Assembly: GCA_963832785.1 (NCBI GenBank)
Contig: CAWHVF010000005.1
Location: 1,426,001-1,490,000, forward strand
Direction: 5' to 3'
Source of the DNA: CAWBRT01 sp963832785
GTDB lineage: Bacteria > Acidobacteriota > Terriglobia > Terriglobales > Acidobacteriaceae
DNA: 64,000 nucleotides
Below the pieces are notes generated by a model. It did not search any database. It was not told the DNA's origin and was given only the letters and a program-made list of their open reading frames with translations. Of this stretch, positions 9,137-17,262 are shown piece by piece. Within the stretch, counting starts at the first letter, position 1. Each line of letters opens with the position of its first letter. The translations under genes were made by a program, and so were the position numbers.

Positions 9137-9973
9137 ATGTCCTTTCAAGTTCAGTCCGTAAGCATCGGCGGGCCGGGGCTGTTTCTCATCGCCGGGCCGT
9201 GCGTCATCGAGAGCGAAGCCCATGCGCTGAAGATGGCCGAAGCGATTTCGGCGGTGGCGCGGGAGCTGGCAATCCCCTACATCTTCAAGGCCTCGTACGA
9301 CAAGGCGAACCGCACTTCGCTGGCCAGCTTTCGCGGTCCCGGCCTGAAGGAAGGGCTGCGCATCTTGCGCAAGGTCGCCGCGTGCGCGCGCGTGCCGGTG
9401 CTGACCGACGTGCACGAGCCGGGACAGGTCGCCGCCGCCGCCGAAGTGGCCGACGTGCTGCAGATTCCCGCTTTCCTCTGCCGCCAGACCGACCTGCTGC
9501 TGGCCGCCGGCCGCTGCGGACGCGCCGTCAACCTCAAGAAAGGACAGTTCGTCTCTCCCTGGGACATGCGGCACGCGCTGGCCAAGGTGCGCGATGCCGG
9601 CAACGAACGGGTCTTCCTCACCGAACGCGGGAGCACGTTCGGCTACAACAACCTGGTGGTGGACATGCGCTCGCTGGCCGTCATGCGCGAACTTGCCCCG
9701 GTCGTCTTCGACGCCACCCACTCGGTGCAGTTGCCCTCGGCGGGCGTGGCAGATGCCGCAGCCGCCTCTGCCGGGGTGGCCTCCGGTGGCCAGCCGCAGT
9801 TTATTCCCGTGCTGGCGCGCGCCGCCGTGGCCGCGGGCGTGGACGGCATCTTTCTGGAGGTGCACGACAATCCGCACGAGGCAAAATCCGACGGGGCTAA
9901 TGCGCTGGATTTGAAGCTACTGCGTCCCCTGCTCGAGCAATTGCTGCGAGTGCACAAGGCCGCTTCGATTTAA
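9137..9973 (+). CDS. kdsA: 3-deoxy-8-phosphooctulonate synthase, metal-dependent type
   Basis: A 278-residue enzyme condensing arabinose 5-phosphate with phosphoenolpyruvate to Kdo-8-phosphate, the first committed step to the inner core sugar Kdo of lipopolysaccharide. The class is readable: AGPCVIES carries Cys22, and His195 (DATHSVQLP), Glu241 (FLEVHDNP) and Asp252 (KSDGANAL) complete the metal site of class II enzymes; metal-free enzymes have Asn in place of the Cys. The FKASYDKANRTS loop and the KKGQFVSP motif are intact. It is consistent with the waaA-lpxK operon 1.3 kb further on. Confidence 0.96.
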   Translation: MSFQVQSVSIGGPGLFLIAGPCVIESEAHALKMAEAISAVARELAIPYIFKASYDKANRTSLASFRGPGLKEGLRILRKVAACARVPVLTDVHEPGQVAAAAEVADVLQIPAFLCRQTDLLLAAGRCGRAVNLKKGQFVSPWDMRHALAKVRDAGNERVFLTERGSTFGYNNLVVDMRSLAVMRELAPVVFDATHSVQLPSAGVADAAAASAGVASGGQPQFIPVLARAAVAAGVDGIFLEVHDNPHEAKSDGANALDLKLLRPLLEQLLRVHKAASI

Positions 9974-10023
9974 GATTGAAGATTGCAGACTGAATATTTT
10001 GCTGGCAATCTGCAATTAAGGCA

Positions 10024-10076
10024 CGTAGGCCCGACCGCCCTCGGTCAGGCGGGCAGCCGGGGCGACTGCCCCGACG
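10024..10076. repeat. GTAGGCCC-type palindromic intergenic repeat
   Basis: GTAGGCCCGACCGCCCTCGG followed by a GC palindrome (GGCAGCCGGGGCGACTGCC). Related copies lie at 13747-13797, 19741-19772, 38969-39003 and, shorter, at 42731-42760 and 44505-44532. Confidence 0.65.
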
Positions 10077-10085
10077 TGGAATTTG

Positions 10086-10583
10086 ATGATCCTGCAACGT
10101 TTTTTAAAATCTACCGCTGTTCTGTTATCGCTGCTGGCCGTGGCCGCGGCACAGCGGATCGACTGGAACGCCAAACTCTACGATCCCGATGCCGACGCCA
10201 AGGCTGAGATTGCCCAGGCCATCAAGGAAGCCGGCCGGCATCACAAGCGGGTGCTGCTGGTCTTTGGCGGCAACTGGTGTCCTGACTGCCACGTGCTCGA
10301 CTACCGCTTTCACCAGGAGCCCGCCAAGTCGCTGGTCGAAAACAACTTCATAGTGGTTCACGTGGACATCGGTGAAGGCGAAGGCAGATACGCTAAAAAC
10401 ACCGACTTGGCCGACAAGTACCGTATTCCTCTGAGGAGAGGCGTGCCCGCCATTGCGGTGCTCACCGAAAAAGGGCTACTGCTTTACAGCCAGCAGAACG
10501 GCGAATTCGAGGCCGCGCGCCGGCTCGACCCGCAGGAGATCGTTCGCTTCCTGGAGCTGTGGAAGCCGCCGAAGAAAATTTAG
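10086..10583 (+). CDS. secreted thioredoxin-fold protein
   Basis: A 165-residue exported protein with signal peptide (1-22, AAA-QR) and one thioredoxin-like domain. The redox motif is GGNWCPDCHVL with Cys65 and Cys68, and the cis-Pro is in RGVPAIAVL. This WCPDC form, with a short domain and a C-terminal helix EIVRFLELW, is that of the thioredoxin_7/DUF953-like periplasmic proteins. It probably reduces or protects thiols in the periplasm; partners are not in the window. ATG 10086 is preferred over the overlapping TTG at 10083. Confidence 0.85.
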   Translation: MILQRFLKSTAVLLSLLAVAAAQRIDWNAKLYDPDADAKAEIAQAIKEAGRHHKRVLLVFGGNWCPDCHVLDYRFHQEPAKSLVENNFIVVHVDIGEGEGRYAKNTDLADKYRIPLRRGVPAIAVLTEKGLLLYSQQNGEFEAARRLDPQEIVRFLELWKPPKKI

Positions 10584-10687
10584 GATTTTTGATTTGTGAT
10601 TTTTGATTTCTGATTGCCTGGTTTCAGATGGAAAGGCGGCGCAACCTTCTGCTGTTCTTCAATCTGAAATCAAAAATCTTAAATTGT
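10584..10687. repeat. GATTTTTGATT word-repeat pair between convergent genes
   Basis: GATTTTTGATTTGTGATTTT at 10585-10605 faces AATCTGAAATCAAAAATC at 10662-10679. It separates two convergent genes, and the hairpin could also end transcription from both sides. Confidence 0.65.
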
Positions 10688-11329
10688 TCAGCGCTTCCAG
10701 CTCCAGCCGTAACCGGCATAAAAAACATTGGAGTCCACGCCGGGGTTGAGCGCGGCGGAGTTGGCGTTGGAGATGTGATTGAACTTGTATCCGAGGCTGA
10801 GGGACTTGTTCCCGGCGTGCCAGAGCTGCACGCCCGCTCCCCAGCTCACGGAAAAGTTGAATTGTGAGGAGCCGCTTACCGGAACCTGCTGGCTGAAATA
10901 CAGCACGCCGGCGGTCCCGTTCACGTAAGGCTGCAAGCGATGCCGGCGGCGGAAGTTGACCTGCAAGCCGATGGGAGAGATGCCGCCGCCGTAAATCTGG
11001 CGCTTGCTGGCGGGCACATCCGCGCCTGACGGCGACTGGCGAGGCTGGTTGATGAGCGCCACCGGCACCAGGTCGACCATATATTTCAGCGCCCAGTGCC
11101 GTTCGGCCAGCAGCACGCGCGCATACTGGACGTTTAATTCGAAAAACTGCCGGTTGGTGGTGGTGCCGATTGCCGTGGGGTTGTCCGGTGAATAGCCGGC
11201 CCAGGCGCTCAATTCGTTGGAGCCGCGGTCGAGTGCCGAGCCATCGGCGCTGCTGGCCGCCCAGCCCGGCAGCGCGAACACAACCAGGCAAAGTAGCACG
11301 ACGACGGATTTATTGCTTGCCTTCTTCAT
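10688..11329 (-). CDS. pagL: PagL-like lipid A 3-O-deacylase
   Basis: A 213-residue outer-membrane beta-barrel enzyme that removes the 3-linked acyl chain of lipid A. It has a signal peptide (GWA-AS), alternating barrel strands and the family signature NHISNAN...NPG near the end: His185 and Ser187 are in the catalytic positions, while the third residue, 14 after the His, is Asp199 where PagL has Glu. It is the last gene of a tight minus-strand operon; its ATG shares one base with the lpxK stop (TGATG), so translation is probably coupled. The TTG at 11332 is a less likely start. Confidence 0.85.
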   Translation of the reverse strand: MKKASNKSVVVLLCLVVFALPGWAASSADGSALDRGSNELSAWAGYSPDNPTAIGTTTNRQFFELNVQYARVLLAERHWALKYMVDLVPVALINQPRQSPSGADVPASKRQIYGGGISPIGLQVNFRRRHRLQPYVNGTAGVLYFSQQVPVSGSSQFNFSVSWGAGVQLWHAGNKSLSLGYKFNHISNANSAALNPGVDSNVFYAGYGWSWKR

Positions 11330-12366
11330 CAACTCTGCTCTTTCGTGATGATTTTACTCGCATCGATCTTCGCCAGCATCGTGCTTACGGCTGCCTGCGG
11401 CTCCTCCAGTTCCATCACCAGCCTGGCCAGCGCGGTTTCTCCGAGCTGCTGGCGGAAGGGGCCGAGCTTTACCGCGTCCTTTTCCGTGGTAACAAAGCCG
11501 TTGGCGCCGGCGCGCTCGGCCTGGCGCAGAAGCGCGGCGATGTCGCTGGCGCAGTAAGCGTGATGATCGCGGAAGCAGCGAAATCCGGCCGGCCGCGTTC
11601 CGGCGTTTTCGAGGTCGCACCGGAAACGCTCCGGTTCGGCGATGGCGCAGAAAGCAAACGGACGGGAGGGGGCCCCTGGCGGCAGCTCGATGCGACGCCG
11701 CAGCCGCCAAACCGGCTTGCCCATGGAGAGTGCAGACGGAAGCGCAGGCCCTGCCGGATCGGCGCTCCAGACAATGACGTGCGCTCGCCCCAGCGAGTTC
11801 AGCGGCTCGCGCAAGCGGCCCAACGGCAGCAGCCGGTCTTGAAGGTCGCGCGGCGACAGCAGGACAATATCGAAGTCGCGCGCCAGTTCGCGGTGCTGAA
11901 AGCCGTCGTCTAGCAGATGGAGATCGCTGTTGAACCTCCGCTCGGCCTCCACTCCGGCCTGGTAGCGGCTCTCGCCGACGATGACCGGCACCTCCGCCAG
12001 GCGCCGAATCAACACGGGCTCATCCCCGAAGCGCGCGGCGTCACAGGGGTCAGCGGCAAGCGTCGAATTTGCGCTTGCCGATCTTGAAGCGGGGTCCCCG
12101 GCAACGGCTGTCGTTGCCGTTGCTGGGGTGCTCTCGACTACCAGCACGCCGGAGCTGCGGCGCCCATAGCCGCGCGACAGCACATCAACCCGCACTCCGC
12201 GCTCACGCAGAAGCCGGGCAAGATAGATTACGAACGGCGTTTTGCCTGCCCCGCCGACCGTAATGCTGCCCACGCTCACCACCGGGCGCCGCAGGCGCGA
12301 CTGCCTGAGCACTCCCCGGTCGTACAGCGCGTTGCGGGCGGCTACGGCGGCGCCAAACAGATTCAT
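11329..12366 (-). CDS. lpxK: tetraacyldisaccharide 4'-kinase with in-frame repeat insert
   Basis: A 345-residue inner-membrane kinase that phosphorylates the 4' position of the lipid A precursor. The P-loop is VGSITVGGAGKTP (32-44), and LSRGYGRRSSGVLVV and DAARFGDEPVLI are typical family blocks. Between these blocks, residues about 78-108 (ESTPATATTAVAGDP and onward) are an extra segment that I do not expect in LpxK; its DNA is a palindromic repeat like those at 19638 and 24249. The start overlaps the waaA stop by four bases (ATGA). Apart from the insert the enzyme looks intact. Confidence 0.95.
   Translation of the reverse strand: MNLFGAAVAARNALYDRGVLRQSRLRRPVVSVGSITVGGAGKTPFVIYLARLLRERGVRVDVLSRGYGRRSSGVLVVESTPATATTAVAGDPASRSASANSTLAADPCDAARFGDEPVLIRRLAEVPVIVGESRYQAGVEAERRFNSDLHLLDDGFQHRELARDFDIVLLSPRDLQDRLLPLGRLREPLNSLGRAHVIVWSADPAGPALPSALSMGKPVWRLRRRIELPPGAPSRPFAFCAIAEPERFRCDLENAGTRPAGFRCFRDHHAYCASDIAALLRQAERAGANGFVTTEKDAVKLGPFRQQLGETALARLVMELEEPQAAVSTMLAKIDASKIITKEQS
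12053..12130 (-). repeat. palindromic repeat inserted in frame in lpxK
   Basis: Two abutting palindromes: CACCCCAGCAACGGCAACGA...CCGTTGCCGGGGACCCC at 12091-12130 and CGGCAAGCGCAAATT...GCTTGCCG at 12053-12080 (minus-strand reading). Translated it gives STPATATTAVAGDPA, nearly the same peptide as STPANATPAFAGNPG from the copy at 19638-19680. Confidence 0.75.
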
Positions 12367-13745
12367 GGCCGTTCGCCTCCCCGGAAGGTTTCGGCTTGGT
12401 GGGGCTCGCCGGCCGCGCCGCCGGCGCCATTCTGTGGCATGAGCAGTTTCTCAATTTCGGCCAGCGTGCGCTCGGTTGCCCCCTGGTTTTCGCGCAGGAC
12501 GCTGTAACCCCGGTCGCCGACGCGCTTGCGCTCCGCAGGATCGGCAAGCAAGCGCAGCATGGTCGAAAGCAGTTCGTGCTCATCGCGTACCACCAGGACT
12601 CCGCCTGCGGTTTCGAATCTGCGCACGATGTCGCGAAAGCTTTCGGTGTGCGGCCCGACGAGGGTCGGAACGGCGAAACTGGCAGGCTCCAGGATGTTGT
12701 GGCCGCCACGCGGCGCCAGGCTGCCGCCGACAAAAGCGACAGAGGCAAGCGAGTAGATTGCCGCCAGTTCGCCAATGCTGTCGAGCAGCAGCACCTGCCC
12801 GGCTTGCAGGTTGCGCGGCCACTGCGGATCGGAGCGTCGCGCGAACGGTATGCCGGCAGCTTGCAGCATGCCGGCGACGGCGGCGAATCGTTCCTTGTGG
12901 CGCGGCGCCAGAATGATTATGGCGCGTGGATGGCTTTCGCTGATCCGCCGGAAGGTCTCGATGAGCAAGGCTTCTTCGCCTTCCACCGTGCTGCCGAATA
13001 CCACAAGGGGCGCAGCGGAGATTTCCTCAATGCGGGCCCGCAACTGTTCGCGACATTGGCTGGCGGCGGGTCTGGCGGTTTCAAACTTGAGATTTCCGGC
13101 GACGCGCACGCGCCTGCCCTCGGCCCCGATCGCTCGCAGCCGCTGGGCGTCTTCTTCGCTCTGCGCCAGGAAGCAATCGATCTCGCGCAACACGCGGCGC
13201 AGCAGGAACGAGAAGCAACGATAGCGCGGATAGGAGCGGTCCGAGATGCGCCCGTTCACTACAAGAAGGCGGGCACCGCTGCGGCGGGCGACGCGCAGGA
13301 AATTCGGCCAGAACTCGGTTTCGGCCAGCATCACCAGGCGCGGGCGCAGCAGGCGCACGTAGCGCCCCACCGCCCAGCGCAAATCGAGCGGAAAATAGAA
13401 GACGCTCTCCGCCCCGAAGCGCGCGCCGGCCAGCGCGTATCCGGTGGCGGTGGTGCTGGAAACGGCAATGGTATAGCCGGCAAAACGCGTTCGCATCTGC
13501 CGCACCAGGCCGGCGATGGCCAGAATCTCCCCCACGGAAACCGCGTGTACCCAGATGAGCGGCTTGCCAGTGGCGGCCAAGGCGCGCACCTGCGGCGGTA
13601 CCGCGCCGAGCCGCTGGCCGAGTCCACTGCGGTATTTACCATGGCGCAGCAGGCGCATGAGCCAGTACGGCGCGCTGATCAGCAGCGCCATCACCAGGAA
13701 CAGATCGTAAAGTAAGTACACTGCGTTCCATTGTACTTGGTACAT
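12363..13745 (-). CDS. waaA: 3-deoxy-D-manno-octulosonic acid transferase
   Basis: A 460-residue glycosyltransferase that adds Kdo to lipid IVA at the inner face of the cytoplasmic membrane. An N-terminal membrane anchor (about 8-28) is followed by a GT-30 fold: IWVHAVSVGE (70s) with the catalytic Glu of that block, LAETEFWPN with its conserved Glu, VNGRISDRSY, and the C-terminal nucleotide-binding blocks VFGSTVEGEE, FVGGSLAPRGGHNILEPA. It is first in the waaA-lpxK-pagL operon. The ATG at 13745 lies at the edge of a palindromic repeat, with no Shine-Dalgarno visible. Confidence 0.96.
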   Translation of the reverse strand: MYQVQWNAVYLLYDLFLVMALLISAPYWLMRLLRHGKYRSGLGQRLGAVPPQVRALAATGKPLIWVHAVSVGEILAIAGLVRQMRTRFAGYTIAVSSTTATGYALAGARFGAESVFYFPLDLRWAVGRYVRLLRPRLVMLAETEFWPNFLRVARRSGARLLVVNGRISDRSYPRYRCFSFLLRRVLREIDCFLAQSEEDAQRLRAIGAEGRRVRVAGNLKFETARPAASQCREQLRARIEEISAAPLVVFGSTVEGEEALLIETFRRISESHPRAIIILAPRHKERFAAVAGMLQAAGIPFARRSDPQWPRNLQAGQVLLLDSIGELAAIYSLASVAFVGGSLAPRGGHNILEPASFAVPTLVGPHTESFRDIVRRFETAGGVLVVRDEHELLSTMLRLLADPAERKRVGDRGYSVLRENQGATERTLAEIEKLLMPQNGAGGAAGEPHQAETFRGGERP

Positions 13746-13746
13746 G

Positions 13747-13797
13747 TAGGGGCGGGCGCCCTCGCCCGCCCGGGCAGCCGGGGGCGGTTGCCACTAC
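13747..13797. repeat. GTAGGGGCGG-type palindromic repeat upstream of waaA
   Basis: GTAGGGGCGGGCGCCCTCGC followed by CCGCCCGGGCAGCCGGGGGC and a closing CCACTACG. It fills nearly the whole space between waaA and the ABC ATPase gene and belongs to the family at 10024-10076. Confidence 0.65.
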
Positions 13798-13811
13798 GCG
13801 TTGTCTGCCGC

Positions 13812-14540
13812 TCAGTGGCTGAGAATCTTGGAGAGGAACAGTTGGGTGCGTTCGGAGCGCGGCGTACCGAAGAACTCCTCCTTGCCAGCGTCCTCGACGA
13901 TGCCTCCGTGGTCCATGAAGATGACGCGGTTGGCGACCTTGCGGGCGAAGCCCATCTCGTGTGTCACCACGATCATAGTCATGCCTTCGGTCGCCAACTC
14001 GACCATCACGTCCAGCACTTCGTTGATCATCTCGGGATCGAGCGCCGAGGTGGGCTCGTCGAACAGCATGCAGATGGGGTCCATGGCTAGCGCCCGGGCA
14101 ATGGCGACGCGCTGCTGCTGGCCACCGGAGAGTTCGCCCGGATACTTGAGGGCGTGTTCCCGCAGTCCGACGCGGTCCAGCAGCTTGTAGGCGCGTTCGA
14201 TCGCCTCCTGCCGGTTGCGCTTCAGGACTTTGATCTGGGCGATGGTCAGGTTCTTCAGGACCGTCATGTGGGGAAACAGCTCGAAGTGCTGGAACACCAT
14301 GCCCACGTGCGCGCGCAACGCGGGAAGATTGGTCTTGCGGTCTCCGACCGAGATGCCGTTAACGATGATTTCGCCCTGCTGAAATGGCTCCAGGGCGTTG
14401 ACGCACTTGATCAGGGTGCTCTTGCCGGAGCCGGAGGGGCCGCAGACAACCACCACCTCGCCCTTCTTGACGTGGGTAGTGCAGCTTTTCAGCACTTGAA
14501 AGGTGCCGTACCACTTGGAAACGTCCCGAATGGAAATCAT
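13812..14540 (-). CDS. gltL: polar amino-acid ABC transporter ATPase (GltL/GlnQ type), orphan
   Basis: A 242-residue ATPase that would power uptake of glutamate/aspartate or glutamine. Walker A is GPSGSGKST (34-42), Q-loop FQHFELFPH, signature LSGGQQQR, Walker B CMLFDEPTSALDPE and the His switch VTHEMGFA. The sequence follows E. coli GltL very closely over its full length by memory. No permease or binding protein lies on either side: upstream is a 420-bp gap, downstream is waaA. It must work with parts encoded elsewhere, or be a leftover of a transporter operon. Confidence 0.94.
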   Translation of the reverse strand: MISIRDVSKWYGTFQVLKSCTTHVKKGEVVVVCGPSGSGKSTLIKCVNALEPFQQGEIIVNGISVGDRKTNLPALRAHVGMVFQHFELFPHMTVLKNLTIAQIKVLKRNRQEAIERAYKLLDRVGLREHALKYPGELSGGQQQRVAIARALAMDPICMLFDEPTSALDPEMINEVLDVMVELATEGMTMIVVTHEMGFARKVANRVIFMDHGGIVEDAGKEEFFGTPRSERTQLFLSKILSH

Positions 14541-14961
14541 GCCGCCACCCTCTGCTGTTGCAGGCGCTTAACTGCGTAAGATGCCGCTGAGCAGCCCACT
14601 TTCTGAGCGCTGCCAAAAAAGTCCATCGATAGTCATACGTATATCATTGTGCCCCCAGAGTTTATGGCCATATTGTGCCGGCAGCACTCCTCCGTCCGGG
14701 CCACCACTTCCAGACCCGAACCGACATCTTGCAGAGCGCAACGGACACTCCCGCGGACGCAAAAACAGCGCTGGCGATTTTTGCCGGCGCGTGCTCCTCC
14801 TAAACATGATGGTGAGTTTTTACCGCGGCACTGACCCGGCGCGGTGTGATCCAGGCGGGTTGCGTCTGTGTCAAACGCACTAGCCGTGGCGAGTACCCGC
14901 TTGACAAACTATTGTCAGGCTGCCATGCTCGGCGTCCAAGTTACCGTGGAGAAATTTGCTG
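14541..14961. other. 421-bp gap between divergent genes
   Basis: Divergent promoters for the ABC ATPase and the transporter gene must lie here. GTGGAGAAA at 14945-14953 serves as ribosome site for the transporter. I see no gene, RNA or strong repeat. Confidence 0.5.
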
Positions 14962-16549
14962 ATGCTCTGCCCTAAATGCGGATTCGATCTGCCTGAAAAC
15001 TCAAAGACGTGCTCGAAATGCGGCCAGGCGTTGACTTCGGCGGCCGTTACGACCTCCGCCAGCGGAGCGGCGGCAGTTCGGGCGCCAGCGGCGCCGCCCG
15101 CTCCCCAGGTTCCCAAACGGCGGTGGGCTGTCTTGGTAGTGGTCCCGGTGCTTGTCCTTATGATCTGGTGGGCCCGCTCGGCGGCCAAAGGCTACGCCCC
15201 CGGGGCCAGCCCGCAGATGTTCTGGGTAGAGTTTTGCTGTGTGCTCAGCGCCATTCTGATTGGCATTCGCCGGGGCGGCGTGGCGCTGGGCCTTATCGGA
15301 GGTTTGGGGTTATCGATACTGGTACTCGGCTTCCGGACTCAGCCCTCCACTCCGCCAATCGACGTGATGCTGATCATCCTGGCCGTGGTAACCGCCGCGG
15401 CCACGCTGCAGGTGGCGGGCGGGCTCGATTACATGGTCCAGTTGGCCGAGCGCCTGCTGCGCGCCCATCCCAAGCACGTGACCCTGCTGGCTCCATTCTG
15501 CTGCTTCTTTCTTACCGTCTGCGTCGGCACGGGTCACGCCGTATACGCCCTGCTGCCGGTCATAGCCGATGTGGCCTTGCATACCCGCATACGACCGGAG
15601 CGGCCGATGGCGGTCTCCAGCGTCGCCGCCCAGATGGGCATCACCGCCAGCCCGGTATCGGCTGCCGTCGGCTTCTTCCTGGCTTTCGCGGCCAAGACCT
15701 CTCACCCGGTCAGCCTGATCGACATTCTGAAGATAACCATGCCCGCCGGCATAGTCGGGCTGTTGGCCGCCGCGCTCTGGAGCATGAATCGCGGCAAGGA
15801 CCTGGACAAGGACCCCGCCTTCCAGAAGCGGATGCAGGACCCCGATTTCGCCAAGGCACTCGACATTTCAGTCACCACCCTGGACAAGAAGCTGCCCCGC
15901 CATGCCAAGTCTTCCGTGCTGCTGTTCTTCTCCGGTGTGGCGGTGATTGTGTTGCTGGCCCTAGACAAGGACTTTTTCCACCTGGGATTGCTCAGCATTG
16001 GCAAGTCGACCGTATCCGTCATCCTCGTGGTGCAGATGGTGATGCTGGCCTTCGGCGCCTTCATTCTCTTCCTGACCAACGTGAAAGCCGCCGATATTGC
16101 CCGCTCCAGCGTCTTCATTGCCGGCATGATCGCCGTGGTCTCGATCTTCGGCATCGCCTGGATGAGCGATACCTTCGTGACCGGAAACAAGCCTTACCTG
16201 GTGGCGCAAATGCAGATCCATGGTGACCGCCTGGCCCTGGACGTTTGGGATCGCCATGTTTTGCGTATCCGCCTTCGTCAAGAGCCAGGCGGCAACCTTG
16301 GCGGTGATGATCCCGTTTGGCGTGGCTCTGAACCTGCCAAACACGGTTATGCTTGGCCTGCTGCCCGCCAGTTACGCTTACTTCTTTTTCTGCTTCTATC
16401 CGAGCGATCTGGCAGCCATCAACATGGACCGTACCGGCACCACCGGCATAGGCAAGTACCTGTTGAACCACAGCTTCATGATTCCGGGGCTGATCGGCGT
16501 CGGCGTCTCCACCGTGACCGCTTATCTGCTCTCGCGTGTGTTGCTGTAG
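14962..16549 (+). pseudogene. DcuA/DcuB-family C4-dicarboxylate transporter with zinc ribbon; frame break
   Basis: The protein would exchange C4-dicarboxylates such as fumarate and succinate. The first 19 residues form a zinc ribbon (CPKCG...CSKCG), followed by an Ala/Pro linker, then the Dcu membrane domain: GIRRGGVALGLIGGLGLSIL, PPIDVMLIILAVVTAAATLQ, CVGTGHAVYALLP and MGITASPVSAAVG are family blocks. At about 16210-16220 the frame changes by +1: the first frame runs on into unrelated residues, whereas MVTAWPWTFGIAMF to the end at 16549 (YPSDLAAINMDRTGTTGIGKYL) continues the family. One surplus base explains it, so this is either a sequencing error or a recent pseudogene. The ribbon fused to Dcu is unusual. 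Confidence 0.85.
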
Positions 16550-16717
16550 AAGGCGGGGAAAATTCTCTGAACGGTTGTCGCCGCCTTAGATTTTGTTTAT
16601 CGTGCTGGAAGCTGCAAGGATGTCCAGCAGTGGCCTGAGTTTAGAAACGGGCAGGAAAATTCACCCGCCAGGCGCAAGCTGGCGCTGGCCGGTGGCCCGT
16701 CGGAAGGAAAGCACCGC

Positions 16718-16951
16718 ATGCCTGAGCCTACCTATGAAGAGTTGAAGGCGCGATTGGCTGAACTTGAGAGCAAGCAGCGAACCGGCAGCTTGCAATTTAA
16801 GGTGAGTGAGAAGGGCGCGATGAGCGTCTACGGCCTTGGCCGCTTCCCAGTCACCCTCTACTACGAGCAATGGAATCGCCTGCTGGCCGCCAGCGAACAG
16901 CTCCGCGAGTTCCTTGAGGCGAACAAGTCCAAGCTTAAGCTGAAGCAGTGA
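16718..16951 (+). CDS. small conserved hypothetical protein
   Basis: A 77-residue protein: an N-terminal coiled helix (TYEELKARLAELESKQ) followed by a small beta block (LQFKVSEKGAMSVYGLGRFPVTLYYEQW) and a C-terminal helix. The KVSEKGAxSVYGLGRFPVTLY pattern occurs, as I recall, in short hypothetical proteins of several phyla. GGAAGGAAAG at 16699-16708 is a good ribosome site. Function unknown; it stands alone. Confidence 0.8.
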   Translation: MPEPTYEELKARLAELESKQRTGSLQFKVSEKGAMSVYGLGRFPVTLYYEQWNRLLAASEQLREFLEANKSKLKLKQ

Positions 16952-17262
16952 GGCAGCAGGCTTCCGGGCGCCTAGACTGACGCGACGCCGGGAAACCTTT
17001 GCAGCAGCGGTCTGGCAAGACCGTCAGAGGCGGGCACCGGCAAGACAGCCTTCTCTTAGCTGAGCCTGCCGGAAGCAAAGCCGGCTCTGTGCCGCTCTGC
17101 CGGCGCGTGCCAACGCCAGGCAAACACAGCTATTTGGTGCCATTCGCGCGCGCTGCCCTGCCAAGATACAATGACAATACAGGTACAGCTTGCAGCCCTT
17201 CGGCGGCGGGGGGAGGAATTTTTCACCGCTGAGGCTTCGACTCGGTTGCCTGCCAGGAGTTT
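16952..17262 (+). other. gap with a possible promoter for the SurA-like gene
   Basis: About 310 bp without a gene. GC-rich inverted segments lie at 17003-17110. TACAAT at 17167-17172, with TTCGCG 18 bp upstream, could be a sigma-70 promoter with a leader of about 85 bases. CAGGAG at 17252-17257 is the ribosome site of the next gene. Confidence 0.45.

Noticed and set aside
12396..13715. 439-codon plus-strand frame opposite waaA
   Set aside because: Shadow frame; waaA shows full family motifs and operon overlaps.
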